Below, piece after piece: positions 1 through 12,083 of a stretch of 64,000 nucleotides of DNA; position 1 is the first letter of the stretch, and each line of letters opens with the position of its first letter. Under the pieces are notes generated by a model. It was not told the DNA's origin. It worked only from the letters and a program-made list of their open reading frames with translations, and did no database searches. The DNA lies in assembly GCA_963169105.1 (NCBI GenBank), contig OY720639.1, forward strand, positions 48,899,848 to 48,963,847, read 5' to 3'. The position numbers were made by a program, and so were the translations under genes. The DNA is from Ceriagrion tenellum (Eukaryota > Arthropoda > Insecta > Odonata > Coenagrionidae).

Positions 1-2041
1 TAAGATTGCTCTTTGAACCGTCTAACGTTGCTGGAATATTAGTTTTAGCTACATGTAGGGGCAAGGGCTAACCCTTGGCATGACTGTGGAGTCAGTGCAC
101 TTCCCGGAAACAAACTTTGAGGGGAGAGATGGTGGGGGATGGGGGTTGGATGTGATCACTTCTGCTGCTTGGCAGAGATAGGCGTGGCCCGCCTATCCGG
201 CCGTGAAAGCGACGGCTTGCTGCCTCGCAGGTATTATTCGACCGGCCGCCCCAGTCCGGTGGGAGTGGCGGTTGGAAGTTACACCTTCTTCCGCCTTCAC
301 TGCCCCCTTTTCTCCCTCGCACCCTTTAAGCCCGGCGGGATGATTTTTGGGGGCGAGGGTTTCGGGTTTTAACGTTTGACCGATGACAGATTGGCTGCAG
401 CGAATGAAGAAAAGGCATTCTCATACTGCACGTGTGCCGTTGATTTTCTTTATATTTTTTTACTCTCGTTTCGTTTTACTGATTGGATTTCCAGGGATCC
501 CGGCTGCCGCTGCTGTGTTCACTCGCCGTGAAATGGTCCTAGATTATCTGGCGCGGTAGTTTTGCGGAGGGGAACTAGAGCTCAGAAGTTGATGGATCTC
601 AGGAATTTAGATGCCCGTGGCCCTTTCCTTGGCTTGTTCAAGATGAGATTCCGCGTCGCTCACTTTAAATTCGTCTTGGTTTTATTTTTCTACTTGGAGA
701 AAGAATATAAACATTTTGATACATTGAGCCCTTCAAGGTATAAAACAGACTGATGAAGGGGTGGTAGGCAAATGGCGCGTTATGATGGAATTATCATTAA
801 AAAGAAGCGAAAGGAAAGAATGATTAATGAAGAAGCCCTACGAGGAGTATGAGAAGACGTTTTATTATAACGTTTCTTGTAGCCAGCGACGTAGTCAAGT
901 GGTCCCAACCCCACCCCCAAATATCATAATAATTTTTTCTTATGGCACTTGAGGAGAAAGTCACTTTTGCTTTTTATTTATAATGTTATTTCACTTCTCC
1001 ATTTTGAACGCGTTTTCCCATGGCTATATTTGTAATTAATTAACAGTGGATATTGTAGAATTTAAGAAATTTTCCTAGCAAAAAAAAAACTGTTACACTG
1101 CACTCGCAAATGCAATCTTAAATGACTGAACAGCAAATGTTGCTCCTTTGTTCCAAAACTTTCCAAACCCACCCTTTCCATTGTCAGGATAGATCTCCCC
1201 TTGAAACGAAATCCTTAATACATCACAGTTATAACCCATCCTTGGGGTAAGACGTAAAGTTTGTATAAATTTTGAGGATGGAAAAATTTGGAATATTAAA
1301 ACGTTCATAGAAGGAATCTTGAAAGGGTCTTAACTATGCGAATTAATTGGCTGCTATCTGGAAAGACATTGGAATGGATCTCGACACCAAGCCAATCGTC
1401 CAATAATTATTACAATCAATGCTTGAATTATTGAGTAACATCTCTAAAACATTAAATTATCAAAACAACGACATAAATAGTTCATTCTGTCATTTTATCA
1501 ACTTAAAACAGTTGCTATGCTTGTGCTGTTATGCTGACATCTGTGTTTTAGTGGTTCATGGACCAGGGTAGTTAAGGATTAGTCTGATTTTTGCTACAAA
1601 TATAACCACGGTCTCCTTAGGCTTCAAAGCTTTTCTCATACTGATATTTCCGCAAAAATTAGGTCCTTCCACCAAAAGATGCCCACTGTCGTGTTATATA
1701 TTTTGCATACTGTAACTTATTTTCGACTAGAAGGGGACATTTCTGGTTTTTGCAGCAAATCTCTCAGTTATTGAAATAATGAAGTCAATCGTCAAATGCT
1801 GTTGGTGATGATAATTTTAATTACTGTATTCCGAGCCTTAAAATTACAACGCTTATTCCTGCCATGCAGCCGGTCGTAAGGGCGTTGTAGAATTACATAT
1901 ATTGCGTCTTGTTTAAGGATTTTGTATGTATGATTATGTAAAAATGCGGCAGGATTTTATTCCGCGGTCAAATTATGGATCCGTTTCCTGAGGTATTATT
2001 TTTTTGCCGTTAATATCCGGTGTCCAGGGAAGTTTTTTGCA
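1..2041. other. No recognisable gene; GC-rich start, then AT-rich DNA
   Basis: I see no gene here. About 120-560 is richer in GC and CpG than what follows, and short open frames there (76-77 codons on opposite strands) overlap each other and match nothing I recognise. A small perfect hairpin lies at 62-77 (CAAGGG, loop CTAA, CCCTTG). The rest is anonymous AT-rich sequence with short A/T runs. Confidence 0.5.
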
Positions 2042-2085
2042 GCGTTGAAATTTCATTATTACCTTTTCTTTAATAATTTCAACGC
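2042..2085. repeat. Imperfect hairpin
   Basis: The left arm (2042-2061) begins GCGTTGAAA and ends ATTATTA. The right arm (2071-2085) is TAATAATTTCAACGC, so the arms pair with a small bulge on the left side around a short pyrimidine-rich loop. Nothing next to it suggests a terminator or RNA gene. It may be the remnant of a fold-back element or chance in AT-rich DNA. Confidence 0.45.
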
Positions 2086-5000
2086 GCCGCAGGTTCATAA
2101 AGAGAAAAGTGCGAAACGAGATGAATAATTCATTTTAAAGCCGGTTTATTTTAACCCACACAATTGAAATTCACGTGGAAGAAAATATAATTAATATCAC
2201 AGCAGCGCCCTCACTCTGTGAAGCTGGGCTCGTGCGGACGCATAAAAAAATTGCATTCAAAGAGATTGTTTGAAAAAAGATCGAACCCAATTAACCCTGT
2301 CCAGGGATCATTAATTTACTTGCAGCCGGTGAATGACAACACTGCAAGCAATAATTCTTTTTGTGCTACACTTTCATGAAAAAATGTTTTTATTCTTTCA
2401 TTGGGTGCGTCATTTAAATATCTGATTAATAATATTAGTCCCAAATTGGGAATACTATTAACCTATATATGTTCGAATTTTGCAGATCGTGAACATGTGC
2501 GTATGTTGTATTAATTTTTCTCTTCCGGTTATGCTTGAGTATTCGATTATTCTCTACATGTACATTTTCACTGGAGTTCACGCCATGCGACTTCAGTGAG
2601 TGGTGAATTCGATGATTCGCAAATGCGTGCTTACTCTTGGATGATATGTATTGAACTATGTAATAGCATGGATACAGTGATGATGCTTTACTAATTAACG
2701 TGAACAATTTTAAGCATGCGTGTAACTCAGCGACCTATTTTTGTGGATAACGAATGTCCTGTCGTGATGCACAATCTCGACTACGCGTGTAGTTATTACA
2801 ATATAGGCTTATCTAATTATGTCATTGATGAAAGTTATTTCGAAGTGAGGCTTTCGCACAGATGTAATAGGCATTAACTAACTAACGGCATTACTAACTA
2901 AATTGGCATTAATTAACTAACTAATTTAAATCTGCTCTCGTTTCATTTAAATTGTTTGCAGTTTTGTTTTTTCGTCAATTGTGATTCTATAAAATCTATT
3001 ATGATACTATAAACAAGAGTTCTGTATTATAATCTGTTGATTTGGAGCTAAGATAATAAAAAGATGTAACTATCTATTTCTGTTGTCTTTAAAGTAGGTA
3101 TTCAAGGTGGTATCAGAGAGGATTATCTAGGTACCTTTAATGCAGTATTTCTGTAAGGTTTAAAATATTTGATATTTTAATTTGCTGGTAATTTTAATGT
3201 ATGGTAATGCTAATGCTGTATTGTTGCCCAAAATTTCGACATCTGGATGCTAGTTGAAATCCTTTCAATTTTGTATCTCTTTCCAGCACTCTTAGATTTT
3301 CATTTTTCCTCTGCTTTGACCACGTCACGCGACCATTTTGTTGAAAGAGATACTTCAAAATAAAATTTAAAAAGTCTATGTCTTGAGGTGCGTTTGGAAA
3401 ATATGATGAGCCTTACTTCTTCTGCACTTAAGTTGGAGACCATGACTAAAAGAGCCCTAATTCACCCCTCGTTAGGATTCTTTTGTCTCGTCTCAAAGTT
3501 ACTAGCTCGTAGGAGTAGTTTCGGTGATGAACAATGGATCTATAGCCATTTCGAAGGGATTTTTTTGTATGCAATGACTTCAATGGAAACTATTAATTGG
3601 CCAAAATAATAACTTTCAACGTTTCGGTTTCCATGTTTGGAATGCCAACGTTTAAAACTCTAGGAATATTGGCAAAATTTGTTTTGAAAGTAATCATAAC
3701 GAAGGATGAGAGGAATTGTCAGTATAATTAAAATTGTAGTGTGTTTGTGCATAAACATGACAGGATTAAGTAACCTCTCTGTATCCTTTTTCTAGATGCA
3801 CTCTCCTGAAATGACGCTGGGAATAAGGATGAGACGAGTAGTCGTAAAGCACTGGTAGAGGAATGAAGCTGTATCACCGCATAAAATATTGATAAACCGA
3901 GCCATGGTTTTGTTTCCAGTAATATCGTCGAGTTTCACCCTGTTACTCGAGGGTACATGCAAATTAACAGCTGACGATGTTACCTGGAGATGAAATCATG
4001 GCCATGAGTTTTAAATTGCAAATGTGGAAACGCCGGGTTATGTATTCCGTCACTGACCTTTAATGCGCATTTCCCTATTTCCATGAGACGACACTTCTCT
4101 GACGTATTTTATGCCGAAGTCCAGTGCATGAAATGAATGTCGTCTAAGATATCGTCGGGACATCTCCAACATCATGTAATACGATGTCACCGCTAGCTGA
4201 CGAAGGTCGCCCCTCGCTCCCTAAAGTCAAACCTGAACTGGCCAACCAGAGAGGTATTAAGGCTTCTCGCGATGAATTATTCTGCTGCATTAAAATCTCC
4301 GTGGAATGCATTCATATCATCTATTTTTTGTATCTCTTTCTCTTCTTGCTTGAGTTCATACTGCTTGTGCCCTTTCGCATTTCCGCTCTTATTGTGAAAT
4401 GAATGAATTCTGTGTTTAGTGCACCCAAGCAGGAAAACTAAAATTTATCATATGGGAAAACCATGTACTCATCCTCAAACATCCAATTTTTATTTATTCG
4501 GAAAGTACACTGTCGTTCTATAATCTTTCAATCTCTTTTATGAGGTGAATTGTTAATATTTGGGGAGTAAAAAAAATAAATTCATGTCAGGGATTGTTTT
4601 CCGATTACTGATGATACCAATGAGCAAAGTAGTTTGAGAATGTGACACCCTTGTTGATCAATTGAATGATTTTCTCTTGGGGATTTACCTAATTTTTTAA
4701 CTTTTCGATGAGGTTGGAGGTCCATTATTCCTATTTCGTTCTCTCTACAGGCTTTACGCGAAACTTAGGTTTGCGCTTAGTCCTAGCGCAAGTATAATGT
4801 AACATTTTGATAAATAAATGTCATCTATTAACTTAGAAAGGTCTTCTTTAGTTTTTTTCTCTCTGAGATACGTACTTATGTCAACAGCCCTTGATACATC
4901 ATATGTTTGCTTGGATTGGAAACATACCTGCATTGATCACAATTTGTAACATTATGTATTTCAAATCAACACCGTAAGCTGCCGCAAAGCTGTGTGATAG

Positions 5001-5173
5001 GGGATGTTGACATCTTTTACTTATTGAAGGTTTGTGCCTCACGTCCTTACGGCGGATCGTCGTAAGAAGATGAAATTTGAGGTTAAGTCTAGGTCCAAAA
5101 TTCTGGCTGGGACAAGGGTTTCTGAGTATAGAGGTGGATGGAATTGTTACGGAGGCTTCCGCAGTGATTTGAT
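2086..5173. other. Anonymous AT-rich DNA
   Basis: No coding region, RNA gene or element could be supported. About 2870-2935 has a low-complexity AACTAACTA stretch. Open frames are all under 95 codons, start at arbitrary positions and show no recognisable motif. Confidence 0.5.
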
Positions 5174-5384
5174 GAGTTCCGTTGATTCGGATTTTTCCCG
5201 TGTTGATTCATTTTTATGGATAATCGTTTTGCTTGCGTTACAGCTAGCGTCGTCAGGTCGTGCACCTTTCCTTGGAACCTGAACCTTGAACGGTTCAGGA
5301 CCTGAAGACGGTAGCTGTAACGCAAGCGAAACTGTTATTCATAAAAATGAATCAACGTGGGAAAAACCCGAATAAACAGAATTT
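5174..5384. mobile_element. Long inverted repeat, MITE-like or fold-back element
   Basis: The two arms, about 5185-5259 and 5299-5373, are reverse complements over about 75 bp with roughly nine mismatches. Weaker similarity extends outwards to about 5174 and 5384. The matched part includes GCTTGCGTTACAGCTA on the left and its near complement on the right. The 39-bp centre has its own small stem (CCTGAAC and GTTCAGG). A palindrome this size would form a cruciform or hairpin RNA and is typical of fold-back elements or MITEs. No clear target-site duplication was found, so the class is unknown. Open frames on both strands here follow from the symmetry and are not genes. Confidence 0.8.
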
Positions 5385-8139
5385 ATAAAGATGGATGGAC
5401 ATACTTAGTGGTTCCGGCAGCAGTTGTTTTATTTACTTAGAAGGTGGGAGGAAGACAAAATAATATGACCATAGGCGGAATTCAATATGAAGTCTTTAGT
5501 CGATTGTATTATCGCGCGCTACACGAAATTTAAGAAAAATCGTGGAGCAGCAGTACAAAAAATATCTTCAGCGGACGTCGACCCTTCAATCCCTGCGCAG
5601 TCGACGAACCCATCGCCTGGAGGGTCAAATGCGATGTTGTACTTCTGGTGAAATATACTTTTGGGACGGTGCAGGAGCTTGTTTATCTTACCTTTTGAGG
5701 AACTTTGATATATTTACTCTTCCTAAGGGTTGGCGAAACTCTTATAGTCTCCAGGCCGGCTACCGTCCGCCGGGCATTTTTCTTCCGGCCATTAAGGTCT
5801 CGCGAAATAGTTTTCCCGACGAAAAATGATTTTACAGGTCCCGCTGAGCCCACAGTGCTTTCTCTCCCCACACATAACACACCCGCCATGATTTATATAC
5901 TCAGAAGGATTCTCACGAAATTGTTGATCCACCGCCCTTAGTTTGGTATCATGATGTGGGAAATACAATTATTCTTCGTTTTGATTCATTTACTATATCA
6001 ATAATGAGTTTCACATTACTGCCGGGATAATCATGATATAATGTTGGGTAACGTTGGTTTATTAGTGGTACTTACGGAGTTCAGAAGGAAAAACAAATAA
6101 CGAAAAATTTAAGGGTGAAGAATAACGTAAATTTGAATTGAATCCTCAGTCAATGAAAATATATGATAGAGGTGTGCGACACACAATGAGCATGGAGGAG
6201 AGTTTTTTATTGAAAGAGAAACGAACAAATGTATAGTTTACTTTATATTGATATAATAATTTATACCACTCTTTTCAGGTTTATTTACCAAATGTCATTG
6301 ACTTCCGTAAGAAATACAGGTCCAGGGGAGTTTTAATTTCTTAGCAGACTTCTTACCTTTTGTAAAATTTAATTAGAAATAACGATCGCACAAAATCGGG
6401 AGAGGTACCATCATAAATAACGGATTGTAAATTCTTATAATTATTATTAAATGTTGTTTGCAAGACAAAATACTTAAAAATAATAAAATATATTGGGTGT
6501 TACGGGAAATTAATGGATTTTAAAAAAATCGTCACCTTGAAGACCAGTGCTGACTGTAGATATTACGATTCTTTGCATGTCTATTAACCCTTAGTTTCAG
6601 TACAAAGTTGGGAATCCATAAATTATTTCACTCAATGTAAATGAATTAATACTATTAGGAGATAACGAAAACAGCGTGAATAGCGTCAGAAATCAAGGCG
6701 GTTATTTTGAAGGTGTGAGCTGGTATTGTTATGTGGTGGTAAGTGAGAAGGTGGTGTTAAAGGGTAGACGCTAAAATTCCCGGTTGAATGTGGTTGGCGA
6801 GAGATTTGAAAGGATTATTTGTATCCTACGGAGCCATAGAGGCAGTTTGACGCGTCATAAATATTTCCAAAGAAAAAGCCATTTATACGGAGAAGGCGTT
6901 CTGCTAGAAATTATGAGGCTAGGCGTTTTCAAGAAGACATCACACGAGTAGGGATGCATTGCACGTGGAGGTTAAGCCCAGCTCAACTACATTGGAAGAA
7001 ATGAAAAATATAAAAAAATAGTGTCTATATTGAACGAAATCGGATCTTCACTTACCTTTCTTAAGTATAAATCATTTCTTATATCATTCTGACATTATGT
7101 TATCACATACTTAAGCCCAAACGCAAACAGGTAAACGAATTAAAGTAAAAACTCTGTCACGTAAGCTAGTCATATCATTCCTCATAGTTCCTGAGTAATT
7201 AGTCAAGCATATAATGAGCCATGTAATTTCGTCATACAATGGTGGAAACTGTCTATTACTGGAAAAATTGTCTAAAATTCCGTGGAATTATATCCAACTA
7301 TTGATTCCAATTATAGGTTTTCGACAACTCGTACGAAGTACTTGAAATGGTAGAGATATTGAGGATGCTGCTGGAGGCGATTGGAAATTGATAGAGCGGA
7401 GGTGGATAGAACATGCTAACAGAGGCAAGAGGATGATGGAGACTGTGCCACTCAAGGTAGAGGTTAGAAGAAAGCAAGACTTTAGGAAGAAAAAAATGGG
7501 TATTTTAGATAGGATGTAAAATTGTCGGAATTTTGCTGAGTTACTTGAAGTAACATAATGAGGAAAGAGGCATATTGAAATGGATTTGCAGATTGGAGAT
7601 AGTTTATCAAGAGTAACGGGTACATTGCATTGTTTATATTGATATTACTTGCATTTGGACTAATAAAGAATAGAGTCATGTCGGTCGTGGTTAATTTTGA
7701 ACCTTGAAATAGAATGTTTACTTTTGAATTGCTAAACTAATGGCTTCGACTTGAAAATGTCATCAAACGGTGATGAAAGTTAACTTTAGTGAGCGGTGTG
7801 GCTTCCGTAACATCCCAGAGGCTTGCCATCAACACTGCGTTATTTAAGTTTGTTACAACGCTTTCTAGCGTTAAATTCATGAGTTTATTTTAATTCTGGC
7901 ATGGTAGCGGCCAAGTAAACTGCTGGGATTTTATCTGAGTTTGGAGGTCGAATTTGCGACATACCATTCCTTTTTTTATATTTTCGCCCAGTTTCATATC
8001 TGGTATATTCACACCGCCTGCCACACGCACATCTGGCGTTTCCCAGGGTAGTATATAGATCTTTTCTTTACGTATGAAATGCTGATTTTTTGCGGACAAA
8101 CTCGACTTTCATATTCACGATTGACTGATTTTAAGAAAA
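5385..8139. other. Anonymous DNA, no supported feature
   Basis: Only short open frames with no recognisable motif occur. No terminal inverted repeats, tRNA boxes or LINE-like peptide stretches were seen. Confidence 0.5.
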
Positions 8140-9180
8140 GTTCAATGCGAGCGAATTTAAGAAAAAGATGACCGGTCATATTTCGTCTCCGTCCTCATCC
8201 GTCAGTCGTTCCTCTCGTCGCCTCCTCTTTGTAGCTTCCTTACTCTCTTTTTCTTTAGTTTTTCATTTTTTCTCCAAAAACCCATCATGCAAGTCTCTCC
8301 TCGTTATATGATGACGAGGCCGTTCGGTGTTCGACGCCAACGCTTTTGTCCGATGGGTCTTCTCCCCACGTCCCGTAGCATGATCTCCATCGCCGCCTCG
8401 CTTGGAAGAATCGCCAATCGAAGCGACGGATAATAAATAACCCTCACACGCCATAAAATTCAGATGCCCTCTCCAACCCCCCTCCTCATCCTACTCCATT
8501 TCAGAGCGCTTAATTGTTGTCCCCAACGGGGTGTGCGTGGGGGGAAGGGGTAAAGGGTTTTTCGTGGGACTAAGGGAAAGGGATTGGTGTGTACCCCTTC
8601 GATATCCTTCCACCCCCATCTATCCTACCCCTCCTGTTCGATATCCCGACCGAAAATTTTTGTGATCACTTTACCTCTCGTAACAGCGCCGCCGGGTGGA
8701 AAGTTCGCGTAGCAGTTTTGTTCGTAAAACGCCAATGTAGCGTGTGTCGTTGATTGATTATCTCGATTGTTGACGGGTTGATGAGGTTTTCTTTTTCTAC
8801 TTTTTTTTCGCTGCGTGTTCGGGAGCGACCTCACCTAGCCAAAAAAAATTACGAAATTTATCGACGGCGTGGAGACGTTTCGGTGGAACAAAGGAGCAAC
8901 GAAAACAGTGGTGCGCGAAGAGGGGTTACTCGGTCAAGTGGTTATCGGCTTTTTCTATACGCGAGTGGATATTTCCAATACTTTTTTTACGGCAATAATA
9001 CAACGAGCTTTTTTATGTGCGACGGGATTGATTGCTCGTTAAAGAAATGATGTGAGGGCGATTGCTGACGCGAATGCAAACATGCCTGCGATAATAATAA
9101 TAATTCACTTCCGCAATTCAATATGTAATGATTTTTTTCTTCCGTCCGTACTCGCGCGTTCGCGTGAAATTGGAAAATAC
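8140..9180. other. CpG-rich, promoter-like block
   Basis: This roughly 1-kb block has visibly more CpG and GC than its surroundings, for example around 8150-8450 and 8640-9080. It holds pyrimidine-rich tracts (8190-8290) and a G-rich tract (8530-8570). In invertebrate genomes such blocks often mark promoters or 5' untranslated first exons, but no downstream coding exon could be identified. A 98-codon plus-strand frame (8754-9050) lies inside it and matches no family I know. It could equally be an old element of different base composition. The first copy of an exact 39-bp duplication lies at 8879-8917. Confidence 0.35.
8879..8917 (+). repeat. Copy 1 of an exact 39-bp direct duplication
   Basis: The segment starts TTCGGTGGAACAAAGG and ends GGTGCGCG. 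It is identical over 39 bases to 10137-10175, while the sequences on either side are unrelated. This copy sits inside the CpG-rich block and matches its composition, so it is the likely source copy. Confidence 0.9.
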
Positions 9181-10136
9181 GCAGGGATTGATTTGAAATC
9201 GTTATTTCAATAGGATTCAGCCTTTTTTAATTTTATTCTCCGATGTCGGTTCAGCAATTTACCTCACTGTTGGACTGTTAGGCTTATCCAAAAATGCCTA
9301 TTGGTCCCGTTGAAATGCCGCTGCTCTTCTTTCTCCTCAATGCACTAGTTTTTGGTTCCGATACAGGTGCTGGCATGTGATGAATTTAATTTGAGATATG
9401 GGCGAACGTTTTCATTTCACTAATTGGTCGTAATTTTCGAATAATTATTTCGAATGGTTGACCGTTGCTTAAAAATATGACACCATTTTTGTGTCGCTCC
9501 CGAAAGTCGATGAGTAACTTTTTTTGCAGATGTTCATGGACTGAAGAAAGAACACTTTGTATATTGTAAAACTTATCATCTATCTCTGTCTGCAAAGTAA
9601 GGTTGAAAGTGGAAATGTTTATAAAATATCCTTTTCTGTTAAATTATTATACTTTTATCTACTCTTCAATATTTATTTTTCTCCGATTCCACCGAGATAT
9701 GTCAATAGCTGATATATGATGCGTGTACTCTGTGACTAAGAATGACATTTTTGGTGATTCGGTGCATTAAATAGTAGTGAACTTAAGTAGCTTTTTAGTA
9801 ACTTGGTAATATCGAAATTTGAAGCTTTTGAAAAATTTGGAGCTTTAAATTTTTAGCTTTGGTTTCGAATCCCGGGCGTATCTAATATTTATTTCCATTC
9901 GCAAATTCCAGCACGATGATGTTATGATCGCAGGATTGTTTTAAATCAATTTGAACTTGGCAATTAAAAGTTCATGCGAAAAAAATTAAGATGATAAGCC
10001 ACGGTAAGATTTATAAAGGTTAGTTATATGGAAGAACGATTTTGGAACCTAAAGCCGAGCTGAAAATGGCTTACTTCCGTGTAAAGTTTGCTTTAGAGGT
10101 CACCTGGCGGAAAATACATTATCTTAACTTATGTAA
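9181..10136. other. Anonymous AT-rich DNA
   Basis: No coding or RNA feature is supported. A sequence resembling a polymerase III B box occurs near 9870 without a matching A box. Confidence 0.45.
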
Positions 10137-10175
10137 TTCGGTGGAACAAAGGAGCAACGAAAACAGTGGTGCGCG
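10137..10175 (+). repeat. Copy 2 of an exact 39-bp direct duplication
   Basis: This copy is identical to 8879-8917 and in the same orientation, 1258 bp away. Its GC-rich composition contrasts with the AT-rich flanks. Just after it, AAATGTAACTTAAA is repeated twice (about 10177-10210), and a similar TTAACTTATGTAA precedes it. This pattern of a copied patch among short repeats resembles templated insertion during break repair. That interpretation is inference. Confidence 0.9.
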
Positions 10176-10479
10176 TTAAATGTAACTTAAATAAAAATGT
10201 AACTTAAAAGTAAAAGATGTAAAAAAGTAACAAATATTTAAGTTACTAAGCATAGTACATCTAAACTTTTTTTGTTTACAAATCTGCCTTCTCGTATCTA
10301 ATCTCGGACAATTGAATATGTCGTTTTATTATAAAAACTCCGTTACCGTGTTATCTAGTTTTGGAATTTAAAAAGAGTTGGTCTTTTCCCTACCATTATT
10401 TACGTTTCTTAAGCCATGTATAATTCACTTAGTCTTGTGCATTAAATTACCTTTTGCATATGCGTTCTACCCTCGGCAA

Positions 10480-10531
10480 CTTCTGGGGTTAATAATGTGA
10501 AGGGACTTCTAGGGCTAATACTGTGAAGGGA
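10480..10531 (+). repeat. 26-bp tandem repeat, two copies
   Basis: Two adjacent 26-bp units (10480-10505 and 10506-10531) both start CTTCT and end GTGAAGGGA, with three differences between them. No known function. Confidence 0.85.
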
Positions 10532-10929
10532 CTAGAGATTCAATACTGACTGGTGATGTCACAAAACATGGTTACTTATTTTTTTGTAAACAAAAAGTTT
10601 TAGGGAGGTTCTGCTGAATTTTCTAACCAATAAATAGCTGATAGCATCTAAAATTAAACTGAACTGATTAATTATAGGCTAAGTCCTAATTTTCAGCACA
10701 TTCTGAATTGGTTCTCATCCCCTATAATACCGATCAACTTGACTGTCATGGTTTCCCGGCGCAATATGAAGATTTCTCCAATCATCTCCAGTCGGGGGAA
10801 AAATTTCTCTCGCAAGGATATAAAAGTACGCTAATAGAGCAGTAAGCGCAAGAATAATGCCGTACTCGTGCTTGAGGATAGGCAAGACGTCTAGACAAGC
10901 ATTTACATCGTCGACTGGCAGTCTCATAA

Positions 10930-11530
10930 TGGATCGTCCTTACTGTTTGGTCGGCGGTGGGGTATTTTTGCTCCCGCTAAGCCCTCCCACGAAGTTAAGG
11001 GCTTAAATGCGAAGGGAAAAGGTAAAACCCTTTTGGGAATGAGATACCCCACGAGGCACAAGTGGCGCTTTCGGCATTTCGTCCACTACCACCGCGGGCC
11101 GATCTTGATAAAACGGCCACACTCCTCTCTGGTCCTCTCATGGTTTTCCCAGCCCAGAAGGTTCCCCTTTTCTGCAAGAGGGGCCCCTAGCGAGGACGCC
11201 ATTAATCATTCTCAGGGCCCGTCGTCGCTCGCCTAGCATTACTTGGCATTTATGGGGCCACGTTAAGCTCCGGGAACAATCAATCAAACCCATTGTTGCG
11301 TCGCCCCTTTCGGTAGGGTAGGAAGGTGCTTTAAACCGTGGTGGTCGAGCACCAATGTTTTGACCGCGGTCGGTTTCTAGCCTCTGACCAAGCGGATATT
11401 GGTTCGGATATGCTTGTGAGACGGAAGATTGCTCAAGATATCTCTGTCTGCAGTGTCCATCTGTTCTACCGGGGCTAATAATGCTTTTCTCTCGTGGATT
11501 TTCCACCGGGATCGCAAGGTGAAATGATGT
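10930..11530. other. GC-rich anonymous block with a 122-codon minus-strand frame
   Basis: This block is much richer in GC than its surroundings. It contains the longest non-element minus-strand frame nearby (11138-11506, 122 codons) and a shorter one (10995-11177). The predicted proteins are rich in Arg, Gly and Pro and show no motif, signal peptide or membrane segment I recognise. I considered ribosomal DNA and organelle DNA but could not match either. It may be a decayed transposable element or a non-coding CpG-rich element, and coding status is unproven. Confidence 0.3.
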
Positions 11531-11870
11531 AACTTTATTCAGCTCGGTATTTCCTCATGCTCGGAATTTCACCAAATGTAGGGTGGTCACATGGGTGAGG
11601 TGAAAGCTCAGAATTTCGTAATTTCATAATAATGTGAAAAAAATTAATTTTAATTACTTACAGCTTGCATATTCAAGTAAAATTAAAATTGACATATGGC
11701 AAAACATATATTGTTTTATGTCATATTTTGAAAATATTTTCATCACATCACTTTTAAATGTGATGTAAATATCCTCAAATGTCAAACAGTTCACATTCTT
11801 CTGGACATGCGTGTCTTTTAAATAATAATGTACCATTAGGATCACAGGTTTTGCAGTGGTGCATTGTGTA

Positions 11871-12081
11871 AAGGCCGCTTCACATGGTACATTTTATTAT
11901 ACCCACGAATGTATCATAGAATGTATTAGAAAATAAATTGGGTTGGAGCAGGTTGTTTTTCCTGTTCAGTCGTTCGGACAATCGTACAATTTGCTGTTTT
12001 GCACGATATAATTGTCCTCGGGAAAGATTTCATGTATTCGTTTCTATATATACTCTAAATTGTACCGTGTAAAGTGGACTT
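11871..12081. mobile_element. MITE of about 211 bp with TA target-site duplication
   Basis: The ends are imperfect terminal inverted repeats of about 21 bp: the left starts AAGGCCGCTTCACATGGTAC, and the reverse complement of the right end starts AAGTCCACTTTACACGGTAC. The dinucleotide TA flanks both sides (11869-11870 and 12082-12083), as expected for TA-targeting transposons such as the Tc1/mariner group. The interior has a second pair of inverted segments (GGACAATCGTAC and ATATAATTGTCC). No transposase is encoded, so it would have depended on one supplied in trans. The superfamily is inferred only from the TA duplication. Confidence 0.75.
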
Positions 12082-12083
12082 TA

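Noticed and set aside
5034..5325. Overlapping plus and minus frames of about 80 codons
   Set aside because: They run through a large inverted repeat and are produced by its symmetry.
8754..9050. 98-codon plus-strand frame in the CpG-rich block
   Set aside because: No recognisable domain, no Kozak-like or splice context that decides a start, and it could arise by chance.
9855..9890. B-box-like GGTTTCGAATCCC
   Set aside because: It has one extra T and no A box at a suitable distance.
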